Positions 16,989 to 25,312 of a stretch of DNA of 63,629 nt are shown here, piece by piece (the first letter of the stretch is position 1; the number at the start of each line of letters is the position of its first letter). Origin of the DNA: Streptomyces yangpuensis. Lineage in GTDB: Bacteria > Actinomycetota > Actinomycetes > Streptomycetales > Streptomycetaceae. A model generated the notes under the pieces. It was not told the DNA's origin. It searched no databases and saw only the letters and a program-made list of their open reading frames with translations. The translations under genes and the position numbers were made by a program. Where the stretch lies: positions 1-63,629 of the forward strand of contig NZ_LBMK01000011.1 of the NCBI RefSeq assembly GCF_001005295.1, given 5' to 3'.

Positions 16989-17456
16989 TTAGCCGGCCTG
17001 GGCGGCCTTGGCCGCCTTGAGCTTGCGCCACACCCTGCCGAGGGCCTCCAGGTCCTCGGTGTCGAGGAGGTCGGTGAAGACGGGCGCCAGGGCCTCACGC
17101 CGCGTGGTGTCCGCGGCGGCGAACAGGGTGCGTCCGGCCGGGGTGAGGGCGACCTCCACCGAGCGCGCGTCGCGCGCCGACGGCGTACGCGTCACCAGGC
17201 CGCGGCTCTGCAACGCGTCCACGACCCGGGAGACCTGGCTGCGGCTGAGCAGGGTGCTGTTCCCGAGGACCGAGGCGGGCACCGGCTCGGGGCTGGACGC
17301 CAGCCACAGCATGACCTCGAACCAGGACACGGGCAGGTCGTGGGCCTTGACCAGGGCCTTGTCCACGCAGTCCGTCATCGTCGTGCCGGCCCAGACCAGC
17401 CCGTAGAAGGCGTGGTCGGCCGTCGGCATCTCGGCTTCTGTGAGCTTCTTCGGCAT
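16989..17456 (-). CDS. MarR-family regulator, 155 aa
   Basis: Winged-helix MarR protein: SWFEVMLWLASSPE, then VLGNSTLLSRSQVSRVVDAL and SRGLVTRTPSARDARSVEVA (recognition helix and wing with the conserved DxRS), ending in a basic helix. ATG 17456 is chosen over an upstream ATG at 17489 because that would place the operator repeats inside the coding sequence. It is divergent from the SDR gene at 17544, with tandem operator-like repeats between them, and is probably an autoregulated repressor of the SDR. The 3' end converges on the histidine kinase with a 32-base gap. Confidence 0.87.
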   Translation of the reverse strand: MPKKLTEAEMPTADHAFYGLVWAGTTMTDCVDKALVKAHDLPVSWFEVMLWLASSPEPVPASVLGNSTLLSRSQVSRVVDALQSRGLVTRTPSARDARSVEVALTPAGRTLFAAADTTRREALAPVFTDLLDTEDLEALGRVWRKLKAAKAAQAG

Positions 17457-17473
17457 GTCGCACAGTCTAGAGG

Positions 17474-17520
17474 TTGCGTGCACACGCACATAACTTTAAA
17501 GTGTGTGTGCACGCACATAA
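17474..17520. promoter_or_regulatory. Tandem MarR operator repeats in divergent promoter
   Basis: TTGCGTGCACACGCACATAA (17474-17493) and GTGTGTGTGCACGCACATAA (17501-17520) match at 16 of 20 positions and start 27 bases apart. The first contains a perfect 6-2-6 palindrome TGCGTGCACACGCA, and the second is a near palindrome around TGCA. They occupy the whole space between the MarR and SDR starts, so binding would block both. Confidence 0.7.
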
Positions 17521-17543
17521 ATCCGAGTCTCCAGAGGAACGCC

Positions 17544-18422
17544 ATGTCCACGCCCCCCACCGCCCCCGCCACCGCCGACGCCTCCCTCCGTACCGTCCTG
17601 ATCACCGGCACCTCCTCCGGCATCGGGCTGGCCGCGGCCGTCGCCGCGGCCCGCGCCGGATGGCGCACCGTCGCCACGCTGCGCGACACCGGACGGGCCG
17701 ACGCCCTGCGCGAGGCCGCCGCCGAGGCGGGTGTCGAGATCGACATCCGCCACCTCGACGTCGTCGACGAGGAGTCCGTCACCGCGGCGGTGGAGGGCGT
17801 GATCGCCGACTACGGCCGCCTGGACGCGGTCGTGAACAACGCCGGCGCGGGACACCTCGGCACCCTGGAACTGGAAACCGTGGCCGACGTCCGCGAGGTC
17901 ATGGAGGTCAACTTCTTCGGCGTGCTGAACGTCTCCAAGGCGGCACTGCCCCACCTCCGGGCCACCGGCGGCCGCCTGATCACCGTCACGAGCGTCGGCG
18001 GCGTGATCGGCCAGCCCTTCAACGAGGCCTACTGCGCGGCGAAGTTCGCGGTGGAGGGGTACATGGAGAGCCTGGCGCCCGTCGCGAGCACCCTCGGCGT
18101 GGCCGTGTCCGTCATCGAGCCGGGCGCGGTGGCCACCGAGTTCGTCAACAACATCGGGCTCGACCTCGACGCCCGGATCGCCGCGGCCGGACCGTACGCC
18201 GGCGCGCTGCGCACCTACATCGACCGTACGGTGAGCCAGTTCACGGAGGGATCGGCCCAGACCCCGGCCGGCGCGGCCGAGGCCGTGATGGAGGCGCTGA
18301 CCGCCGACCGTCCCGCCTTCCGCATCCAGACCTCGCAGTGGGCCCGCGACTTCACCGGGACCAAGCTGACGGACCAGGACGGCGCGGCCGTGCTCGGCAT
18401 GACGGGCACCTGGGTGGCCTGA
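17544..18422 (+). CDS. Short-chain dehydrogenase/reductase, 292 aa
   Basis: Classical SDR fold: nucleotide-binding VLITGTSSGIGLAAAVAAA, NNAG motif in LDAVVNNAGAGHLG, catalytic Ser in ITVTSVGGVIG, and YxxxK in YCAAKFAVEGYMESLA. Arg in AGWRTVATLRD after the second strand suggests NADP(H) preference. Substrate not visible. AGAGGA lies before ATG 17544. It is controlled by the divergent MarR protein through the tandem repeats. MarR-SDR pairs of this kind often respond to small aromatic compounds, but that is family knowledge only. Confidence 0.9.
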   Translation: MSTPPTAPATADASLRTVLITGTSSGIGLAAAVAAARAGWRTVATLRDTGRADALREAAAEAGVEIDIRHLDVVDEESVTAAVEGVIADYGRLDAVVNNAGAGHLGTLELETVADVREVMEVNFFGVLNVSKAALPHLRATGGRLITVTSVGGVIGQPFNEAYCAAKFAVEGYMESLAPVASTLGVAVSVIEPGAVATEFVNNIGLDLDARIAAAGPYAGALRTYIDRTVSQFTEGSAQTPAGAAEAVMEALTADRPAFRIQTSQWARDFTGTKLTDQDGAAVLGMTGTWVA

Positions 18423-18567
18423 CGGATCCGGCCCCGCCGCCCGGCGCCGCGGCCGACCTGCGGTTCGCGGGCCGGGGGGTCAGCATGGGAGGAGGCCGGA
18501 CGGAGCACCGTCCGGCCGGCGGAGCGCCGCGCGGCGGCGCGTCCCTGTCGGGAGGTGCCCCTCGCCC

Positions 18568-18669
18568 ATGGACGAATCGCGGAAGGCCTGGATCGGGATC
18601 GGCATCGTCGTCACGGTCATCCTCCTGAACCTGGCGGCCATCATCCTGATGAACACGGCCGGCCTGTGA
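18568..18669 (+). CDS. 33-residue single-span membrane peptide
   Basis: ATG 18568 is preceded by GGGAGGTG and opens MDESRKAWIGIGIVVTVILL, continuing NLAAIILMNTAGL to TGA. A charged N-terminus followed by one hydrophobic helix of about 22 residues is a typical small membrane protein. A perfect 13-bp terminator follows 28 bases later, supporting a real transcript. Function unknown. Too short for most gene finders. Confidence 0.6.
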   Translation: MDESRKAWIGIGIVVTVILLNLAAIILMNTAGL

Positions 18670-18697
18670 CCGTGTGACGGCGCCCGGCCGAGGCCCC

Positions 18698-18730
18698 GGT
18701 CCGCCCCCTGCTCGCAGGGGGCGGACCTTT
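18698..18730 (+). terminator. Strong terminator: 13-bp stem, CTCG loop, T-run
   Basis: GGTCCGCCCCCTG (18698-18710) pairs perfectly with 18715-18727 around CTCG and is followed by TTT. It ends the SDR and small membrane peptide transcript. Confidence 0.8.
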
Positions 18731-18967
18731 CGTGCGTACGGGGGCCGCTCCCGGCCCCGGCACGCGCCCCGGCCCCCGTGGCGCCATTTCTGACATGTCA
18801 TCAACTCTCCTGTTCTGACGGGTGGTTCGAGCCCGCGCGGGCGCAGAAGAAGCTGCGCGGACCCTTGCCGTGCCGAGCCGGTTCGCGAATGATGCTCCGG
18901 GCGTGCCGGTCGACGGTGGCCGTCGCCGGCCCGCGACCCTCGAACCCGACCGGCCAGGAGGCCTGTT

Positions 18968-19735
18968 GTGCGGACCGACCGTCACGTCCGGAGATCCCTC
19001 GTCGTCGTCGGCGCCGCCCTGGCGCTCGTCGTCGGCGTCCCGCAGGTGGCCTTCGCAGCTCCGCCCGCGGCACTGCCCGGCCAGGCCGAGGCGATCGAGC
19101 GGACCTTCCAGCCCGCCTACGACTACGACACCGACGGCTGCTATCCGACACCCGCCATCGGCCCCACCGGGGTGCTCAACGGCGGACTCAAGCCCACCGG
19201 GGCCCTCGACGGCAACTGCCGGGACGCCTCGGACCTCGCCAACACCAACGGGTACTCCCGCTGGAAGTGCAACAACGGCTGGTGCGCCGTGGTCTACGCG
19301 CTCTACTTCGAGAAGGACCAGGCGATCCCCGGCATCAGCCTCGGCGGCCACCGCCACGACTGGGAGCACGTGGTGGTGTGGATCCAGGGCGACGAGGCGA
19401 AGTACGTCGCCACATCCGCGCACGGTGACTTCGTGGTCCACGCGCGCGACCGGATCCGCTGGGACGGCACCCACCCCAAGATCGTCTATCACAAGGACGG
19501 CGTCGGCACGCACTGCTTCCGCGCGGCGAACAGCAACGACGAGCCGCCGGAGAACCACCGCGGCACCTGGCAGTACCCCCCGCTGGTCGGCTGGTCGGGA
19601 TACCCGGCGACGCTCCGGGACAAGCTCAGCCAGGCCGACTTCGGCAGCGCGCACTTCGGCCTGAAGGACGCCTCCTTCGCCTCCCACCTGGCGAAGGCCA
19701 AGCCGGCGGGCATCCCCTTCGACCCGTACCTGTAG
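18968..19735 (+). CDS. Secreted NPP1 (necrosis-inducing, NLP) family protein, 255 aa
   Basis: Start GTG 18968 follows an AGGAGG. Signal peptide: RRSLVVVGAALALVVGVPQ then VAFA with cleavage near residue 30. The NLP signature heptapeptide GHRHDWE is intact in LGGHRHDWEHVVVW. The usual Cys pair (DTDGCYP and DGNCRDA) and the extra RWKCNNGWCAVVY segment are also present. In plant-associated microbes NLPs bind membrane sphingolipids and damage dicot cells. In soil actinomycetes the role is not established. Full length for the family. Confidence 0.92.
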   Translation: MRTDRHVRRSLVVVGAALALVVGVPQVAFAAPPAALPGQAEAIERTFQPAYDYDTDGCYPTPAIGPTGVLNGGLKPTGALDGNCRDASDLANTNGYSRWKCNNGWCAVVYALYFEKDQAIPGISLGGHRHDWEHVVVWIQGDEAKYVATSAHGDFVVHARDRIRWDGTHPKIVYHKDGVGTHCFRAANSNDEPPENHRGTWQYPPLVGWSGYPATLRDKLSQADFGSAHFGLKDASFASHLAKAKPAGIPFDPYL

Positions 19736-19779
19736 CCCCGTACCGGTCGACCCGGGGTAAGGCGCGGCTCCTCGCGCGG

Positions 19780-22095
19780 TCACAGACGCAGGAGGAGCAG
19801 GGCGATGTCGTCCGTGTGGCCGGAGGCCGCCCCGATACCGCGCAGCAGGGCCTCGACGATGTCGTCCAGGTCCGCCCCGTCGTGCTCGGCAAGGACGGCG
19901 GCGATGTCGTCGGTACCGCGCTCGGCGTCGATGCCGGCCGCGGTGGGTTTCTCGACCAGCCCGTCGGTGTAGAGGGTGAGGAGGGTCCCCGGCGCCAGCT
20001 CCAGGCGGGTGACGGGGCACCGCGTGCCGGTGTCGATGCCCAGGAGCGGCCAGGGATCGACCTCCACCCGCTGCGGCCGGGAGCCGGGGGCGTGCACCAG
20101 CGGTGGTGGGTGCCCGGCGCTGGACAGGGTCGCGCACCGGCTCGCGAGGTCGATGTGGACGTAGAGGCAGGACACGAGCAGATCGGTGTCCAGTCCCGAC
20201 AGGAGACGGCCGGTGCGGGCCAGGACCGCGCCGGGCGGGCCGCCCGCGGCGGCCCGGATGGCGGTGCGGACCTGGCCCATGAGCGCGGCCGCGGCCACGT
20301 TGTGCCCCTGGACGTCGCCGATGACGGCCGCCACGTTGGTGGCGTCCAGCGGGATCACGTCGTAGAAGTCGCCGCCTATGTCCATGCCGTGGCCGGCGGG
20401 CAGGTACCGGGCGGTGGCCTCCAGGCCCGGCACCACGGGCAGGGTGTGCGGGAGCAGGGCCTGCTGGAGGCCGTGGGCGAGGTCGTGCGCGGCGTCGTGC
20501 AGCCGGGCCCGGTCCAGGGCCTGCGCGATCAGTCCGGCCAGGGAGGTGAGGACGGCGCGCTCGTCGGCGGTGAAGGTGTGCGGCCGCTCGTAGGAGAGGA
20601 TGCAGCACCCGACGGGGCGGCCGGAGATGGTGAGCGGCAGGAACGCCCAGGCCTCCTTGCCGCTGACCCGCGTGGCGCCGGGGTGCGCGCGGGCCATCGC
20701 GGCCCGGTCGCCGAAGAAGGCGGGAACGCCGTCGGCCAGTACCTGCCCGGCGGGGGTCAGCCCGGTGTCCAGGGGCAGGCCGTCGAGCCGCTCGATGGTC
20801 CGCGCGTCGTACCCGTGGTACCCGGTGATCCTGAGGCGGCCCGCGTCGGCGGCGGACAGGACGAGGGCGTCGGCTCCGAACGCCGGCAGCACCTGGTGCG
20901 CGACCAGTTCGACGACGTCGCGGACCGTGACGGTCTCCGTCATGGCGGCGGCGAGGTGCAGGAGCTGGTGGATCCGGCCCGTGTGCGGGACGGGGGTACC
21001 CGTCGGCCCGCCGGACGGCGGGGTCTCCTCGTGCCGGGCGGCGCGGGTGACGCGGACGCTGATGCCGCTGGAGTCCGGATAGAGCTGGAAGCGCAGCGGG
21101 ACGTCCGGCGGACGCAGGGCGGTGAACTCGACCGGCTCGCGGCTGAGGACGGCGGAGCGGTAGCGGTCCTCGACCAGGGGTGCGTCCAGCCATGGCAGGG
21201 ACTGCCAGGGCCAGGTGCCCAGCAGCTCGCCGGAGCCGCGGCCGAACAGGGCGGCGGCGGTCCCGTCCACGAAGGTGATCCGGCCTTCCAGGTCCAGGGC
21301 CAGGGCGCCCTCCGGCAGGCGCTCGGCCCAGTCGGCGGCCGCCTGGGCCGGCCGGCCCGCGTACGCCGGGAAGGACGTGGCGGGGATGACGCGGGGCCGT
21401 TCGGGGATCGCGGGCAGGCCGGCGGCCTCGTCCAGTGTCCGGGCGATACGGCGGGCGGCCGCGACGATGTGGTGCTGTTCGCGCGGGGTCGGAGTGCGGT
21501 CCCGGCCGGCGGGCCAGACCAGGAGCAGGGCGCCGTGGGAGCCGCGCCGGCCCCTCAGTGGCGCCGCGGCCAGGCAGAACTCGTAGGGCAGGCTGACGGC
21601 GGCCTGCGGGTAGTCGTGGGCGAGCTCCTCCTGCGAGCCGATCCAGACCAGCCGGTCCTGGCGCACGGCGTCGCTCACCGGGTTGGAGTCGGCCGGGGAG
21701 ATCCGGTGCCACGGCCACGCCACCTCGGTCGGTACGCCGCACAGCACCACGAGCGCCAGCCGGGTGTGCTCCGGGCCGGCCCAGAGGTGGACCCCGCCGG
21801 CGGACGCCCCGGTCCGGCGGATCGTCCCGGTCAGCGCCTCGTCCAACGCGTCGTCCGCGTCGCCGAACGCCTCGTACGCGTCGTCCGGCGCTTCGTGCGC
21901 ATCGCCCGGCGCGTCGTGCCCGTCCGGCGCCTCGTGCGCATCGTCCGGCGCGTCGTGCCCGCCGCCCGGCGCCTCGTGCCCGTCGGCCCGCGCCTCGTGC
22001 ACCTCGTGCAGCGCGTCGTCCGCCTCGTCCCGCGGCCGAAGGCCCTCGGGGCGCGCGCCCGCATCCGCCAGGCCGCCCTCACCGCCGCCGCTCAC
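19780..22095 (-). CDS. PAS/GAF SpoIIE-type (PP2C) phosphatase, 771 aa
   Basis: Residues 1-90 are a degenerate Asp/Ala/His/Glu/Pro repeat. A GAF-like region (about 90-235, WPAGRDRTPTPREQ near its end) and a PAS-like region (GALALDLEGRITFVDGTAAA, about 260-350) follow. Next is a second GAF domain (VVELVAHQVLPAFGADALVL, about 390-525). The C-terminal SpoIIE phosphatase has ATARYLPAGHGMDIGGDFYD, VIGDVQGHNVAAAALMGQ, AGHPPPLV, LYTDGLVE and GHTDDIALLLL, with the metal-binding Asp residues present. Such proteins dephosphorylate anti-sigma antagonists in response to a sensed signal. There is no HATPase here. It is followed on the same strand by nothing related, and the PfpI gene lies 51 bases upstream. 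Confidence 0.9.
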   Translation of the reverse strand: MSGGGEGGLADAGARPEGLRPRDEADDALHEVHEARADGHEAPGGGHDAPDDAHEAPDGHDAPGDAHEAPDDAYEAFGDADDALDEALTGTIRRTGASAGGVHLWAGPEHTRLALVVLCGVPTEVAWPWHRISPADSNPVSDAVRQDRLVWIGSQEELAHDYPQAAVSLPYEFCLAAAPLRGRRGSHGALLLVWPAGRDRTPTPREQHHIVAAARRIARTLDEAAGLPAIPERPRVIPATSFPAYAGRPAQAAADWAERLPEGALALDLEGRITFVDGTAAALFGRGSGELLGTWPWQSLPWLDAPLVEDRYRSAVLSREPVEFTALRPPDVPLRFQLYPDSSGISVRVTRAARHEETPPSGGPTGTPVPHTGRIHQLLHLAAAMTETVTVRDVVELVAHQVLPAFGADALVLSAADAGRLRITGYHGYDARTIERLDGLPLDTGLTPAGQVLADGVPAFFGDRAAMARAHPGATRVSGKEAWAFLPLTISGRPVGCCILSYERPHTFTADERAVLTSLAGLIAQALDRARLHDAAHDLAHGLQQALLPHTLPVVPGLEATARYLPAGHGMDIGGDFYDVIPLDATNVAAVIGDVQGHNVAAAALMGQVRTAIRAAAGGPPGAVLARTGRLLSGLDTDLLVSCLYVHIDLASRCATLSSAGHPPPLVHAPGSRPQRVEVDPWPLLGIDTGTRCPVTRLELAPGTLLTLYTDGLVEKPTAAGIDAERGTDDIAAVLAEHDGADLDDIVEALLRGIGAASGHTDDIALLLLRL
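21870..22010 (-). repeat. Degenerate tandem repeat coding for the HEAPD/HDAPG-type N-terminus
   Basis: The plus-strand text repeats units such as GGCGCCTCGTGCGCATCGTC and GGCGCGTCGTGCCCGTCCG many times. In protein these give DAHEAPD, GHDAPG, DAHEAPDDAYEAF and the like. The units vary in length by codons, which suggests slippage expansions that keep the frame. Confidence 0.7.
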
Positions 22096-22146
22096 TGCCC
22101 ACCTCCGGTCTCGGCTCCACCGCAGGGTTTCCGTACACCCGCGCCG

Positions 22147-22710
22147 TCAGGGCCGGGCCGGGCCGGCGGCGACCGGACCGGCGCCGAACTCCTCGACGAA
22201 GGCGGCGCAGAAGGCGTCCAGGTCGTCGGGCCTGCGGCTGGTGATCAGCGTGCCGGGCGCCGCGCGGCAGACCCGTACCTCCTCGTCGACCCAGGTGGCG
22301 CCGGCGTTGCGCAGGTCGGTGGCGAGGCTGGGCCAGGACGTCAGGGTCCGGCCCCGGACCGTGCCCGCCTCGACGAGCGTCCACGGGGCGTGGCAGATCG
22401 CCGCCACCGGCCGGCCGGTGCGGAAGAAGCCCTGGACGAAGGCGACCGCGCGCCCGTCCATGCGCAGGGCGTCGGGGTTGGCGACGCCGCCCGGCAGCAC
22501 CAGGGCGTCGTATTCCTCCGGTCCGGCCACGCCGACCACGTCGTCGACGGGGAAGGTGTCCGCCTTGTCGAGGTGGTGGAACGCCTGGACCTCGCCGCTC
22601 TCGGTCGAGACGAGGCGAGGCTGCCAGCCCTGGTCCTGCACGGCCTGCCAGGGCTTCTCCAGCTCGACCTGCTCCACTCCTTCCGGCGCCACGAGAAACG
22701 CCACCTTCAT
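22147..22710 (-). CDS. DJ-1/PfpI family class I glutamine amidotransferase-like protein, 187 aa
   Basis: Starts KVAFLVAPEGVEQVELEKPW. The catalytic elbow is VAAICHAPWTLVEAG with the nucleophilic Cys and adjacent His, and the acidic partner is in DALVLPGGVANPD. This matches the PfpI/YhbO group, described as proteases, deglycases or stress proteins. ATG 22710 is preferred. GTG 22719 three codons upstream is possible and closer to the GGAAGG. It lies upstream of the phosphatase on the same strand and is divergent from galT. Confidence 0.87.
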   Translation of the reverse strand: MKVAFLVAPEGVEQVELEKPWQAVQDQGWQPRLVSTESGEVQAFHHLDKADTFPVDDVVGVAGPEEYDALVLPGGVANPDALRMDGRAVAFVQGFFRTGRPVAAICHAPWTLVEAGTVRGRTLTSWPSLATDLRNAGATWVDEEVRVCRAAPGTLITSRRPDDLDAFCAAFVEEFGAGPVAAGPARP

Positions 22711-22910
22711 CGCCGTCACGTCCCTTCCACGCTGGTGCGCCTCCTGCCCGCCCCGTCCGCGCTGTGCGCCTGCCCCTTCGGGCGGCGGACAAACGGCTGC
22801 GCGGCCCGGGCCGCGCGGCCGTCGGATGATCCACTCCCCGGGACGGCCGTATGATCGCCGGACGCGTCGGCCCCGGCCGTCACCCCGACGAGACAGGCGA
22901 GGACGTGCCC

Positions 22911-23939
22911 GTGCACAGGACCGTCACCGAACTCGCGGACGGCCGCGAGCTCATCTACTACGACAGCGGCCCCGGCCGGGACCGCGGGGCCGAGGACCGG
23001 CGCCCACCGGACCGGGTCGAGAGCGCCCCGGAGCTGCGCCGGGACCCGACCACCGGCGACTGGGTCACCATCGCCGCGCACCGCCAGTCCCGTACCCACC
23101 ACCCGCCGGCGGACGCCTGCCCGCTCTGCCCGTCGCGGGACGGCCGGCCGAGCGAGATCCCGGCCGCCGACTACGAGGTGGCCGTCTTCGAGAACCGCTT
23201 CCCGTCCCTGGCCGGCGAGGCCGGGCGCTGCGAGGTGGTGTGCTTCACCCCGGAGCACGACGCCGGATTCGCCGGCCTCACCCCGCAGCGGGCCCGGCTG
23301 GTCCTGGACGCCTGGACCGACCGCACCGCGGAACTGTCCGCCCGCCCCGGCGTGCGGCAGGTGTACTGCTTCGAGAACCGGGGCGCGGAGATCGGTGTGA
23401 CGCTGGCCCATCCGCACGGCCAGATCTACGCCTTCTCCACCACCACCCCGCGCACCGCCAAGCACATCGCCGCCGCGGCCGCGCACCGCGCCCGCACCGG
23501 GCGCAACCTCTTCGAGGACGTCCTCGAAGAGGCCCGCGCGGCCACCGAACGCATGGTGCTCGCCGGGGAGCACTGGACGGCCTTCGTCCCGTACGCCGCG
23601 CGCTGGCCGTACGAGGTCCACCTGTACCCGCACCGCAGGGTCCCCGACCTGACCCGGCTCGGCGAGGCGGAGCGCGCCGAGTTCCCCGGCCTGTACCTGG
23701 ACCTGCTGCGCCGCTTCGACCGGCTCTTCGGGCTGGCGGCGCCCACCCCCTACGTCGCGGCCTGGCACCAGGCGCCGCTCGTCGGGGGCGGGGAACTGGC
23801 GCTGCACCTGGAGCTGTTCACGGTCCGGCGGAGCGCCGACAAACTCAAGTACACGGCGGGGACCGAAGCCGGCATGGACGCCTTCATGAACGACGTCGCG
23901 CCCGAGGCGGCGGCCCGGCGGCTGCGGGAGGCCCTGTGA
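22911..23939 (+). CDS. galT: Galactose-1-phosphate uridylyltransferase, 342 aa
   Basis: Leloir pathway enzyme swapping UMP between UDP-glucose and galactose-1-phosphate. Visible are RRDPTTGDWVTIAAHRQSRT, zinc-site CPLCPS, FENRFPSL, the active-site HPHGQIYA (nucleophilic second His), and the C-terminal AAWHQAPL and LHLELFTVRR. GTG 22911 is preferred because GAGG lies eight bases upstream. ATG 22851 would add 20 residues lacking family similarity. It overlaps galK as GTGA. No galE lies next to it. Confidence 0.92.
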   Translation: MHRTVTELADGRELIYYDSGPGRDRGAEDRRPPDRVESAPELRRDPTTGDWVTIAAHRQSRTHHPPADACPLCPSRDGRPSEIPAADYEVAVFENRFPSLAGEAGRCEVVCFTPEHDAGFAGLTPQRARLVLDAWTDRTAELSARPGVRQVYCFENRGAEIGVTLAHPHGQIYAFSTTTPRTAKHIAAAAAHRARTGRNLFEDVLEEARAATERMVLAGEHWTAFVPYAARWPYEVHLYPHRRVPDLTRLGEAERAEFPGLYLDLLRRFDRLFGLAAPTPYVAAWHQAPLVGGGELALHLELFTVRRSADKLKYTAGTEAGMDAFMNDVAPEAAARRLREAL

Positions 23940-25099
23940 CCGGGGCAGCAGCCGAAGCCGCCACCGTACGCCGTGAGTTCGCTCGGATCCACGGCCGCTC
24001 CCCCGACGGGGTCTGGGCGGCTCCGGGCCGGGTCAACCTCATCGGTGAGCACACCGACTACAACGACGGCTTCGCACTGCCGATGGCGTTGCCGCAGACC
24101 ACCGTGCTGGCGGCCCGGCGCCGCGCGGACGGGCTGCTGCGCCTGCACAGCGCCCAGGGCGACGGCGCGATCACCGAGCTCGCGGTGGCGGACCTCGTCC
24201 CCGGCGCGGTCGCCGGCTGGGCCCGCTACCCCGCCGGTGTGGTCTGGGCGCTGCGGGACCGGGGCCTGCCCGTCGGCGGCGCCGATGTGCACCTGGACAG
24301 CACGGTGCCCACGGGCGCCGGCCTGTCCTCCTCCGCGGCCCTGGAGTGCGCGCTGGCCGTCGCCTACGACGAGCTGTACGGGCTGCGGCTGTCGCGGCCG
24401 GAGCTGGCGCGCGTGGCGCAGTACGCCGAGAACGCCTTCGCCGGCGTGCCCTGCGGGGTCATGGACCAGATGGCGTCGGTCTGCTGCGCCGAGGGCGCCG
24501 CCCTGCACCTCGACAGCCGCACCCTGGAGGTCCGGCAGGTCCCCTTCGACCTCACCGGGCACGGGCTGCGCCTGCTGGTGCTCGACACCGGTGTCGCGCA
24601 CGACCTCGCCGACGGGGCGTACGCGGCACTGCGCGGGGGGTGCGAGCGGGCGGCGGCGCTGCTGGGCCTGGCCGCCCTGCGGGACCTCGCGGAGGCGGAG
24701 CTGCCGGGCGCCCTCGCGGGACTGCCCGACGGGCTGGCGCCGCTGGTCCGGCACGTGGTCACCGAGAACGCCCGCGTGGGCCGGGCGGTCGCCGCTCTGG
24801 CGGCGGGCGAGCCGGAGGCCCTGGGGCCCCTGCTGACGGCGGGCCACGCCTCCCTCCGGGACGACTACCGGGTCTCCTGCCCGGAGACGGACCTGGCCGT
24901 GGCGGCCGCGGTGGCCGCCGGCGCCCTGGGTGCCCGGATGACCGGCGGCGGCTTCGGCGGCTCCGTGATCGCACTGGTCCCGGCCGCGGCGGCCGGGAGC
25001 GTGGCGCGGGCCGTCACGGACGCCTTCGCGGCGGCGGGCTTCGCAGCACCGGCCGTACTGGAGGCCGTCCCGTCGCCGGGGGCCCGCCGCCTCGGCTGA
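23936..25099 (+). CDS. galK: Galactokinase, 387 aa
   Basis: GHMP-superfamily kinase phosphorylating galactose at C1. The three signature motifs are intact: GRVNLIGEHTDYNDGFALPM, the ATP loop VPTGAGLSSSAALECALAVA, and the C-terminal GARMTGGGFGGSVIAL. CGVMDQMAS contains the catalytic-site Asp. GTG 23936 overlaps the galT stop, indicating a two-gene operon. Length is normal. Confidence 0.93.
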   Translation: MTGAAAEAATVRREFARIHGRSPDGVWAAPGRVNLIGEHTDYNDGFALPMALPQTTVLAARRRADGLLRLHSAQGDGAITELAVADLVPGAVAGWARYPAGVVWALRDRGLPVGGADVHLDSTVPTGAGLSSSAALECALAVAYDELYGLRLSRPELARVAQYAENAFAGVPCGVMDQMASVCCAEGAALHLDSRTLEVRQVPFDLTGHGLRLLVLDTGVAHDLADGAYAALRGGCERAAALLGLAALRDLAEAELPGALAGLPDGLAPLVRHVVTENARVGRAVAALAAGEPEALGPLLTAGHASLRDDYRVSCPETDLAVAAAVAAGALGARMTGGGFGGSVIALVPAAAAGSVARAVTDAFAAAGFAAPAVLEAVPSPGARRLG

Positions 25100-25312
25100 C
25101 CGGCGCACGGGGGCTGCGGCCTGCTGCTGTTCCATCCGTCGGGCCGGGCGGAACGCGCCGCACGGCACGGCGGCCCGCCCCCTCGGGCCTGCCGGCCGGG
25201 GGCGGCCTCCGCCCGGCTCCGGCTCGCGCCGGCCGGCACCCGAACGCGTACGAGCACACGGCCCGGCGGTTCCTGCCCCGCGCCGTCGCGCACGGGCCGG
25301 CGGAGCGGGGCG

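Noticed and set aside
15966..18422. 818-codon plus-strand frame covering kinase and MarR regions
   Set aside because: Only its end is the real SDR gene. The rest is an antiphase shadow rich in Arg, Pro and Gly without domains.
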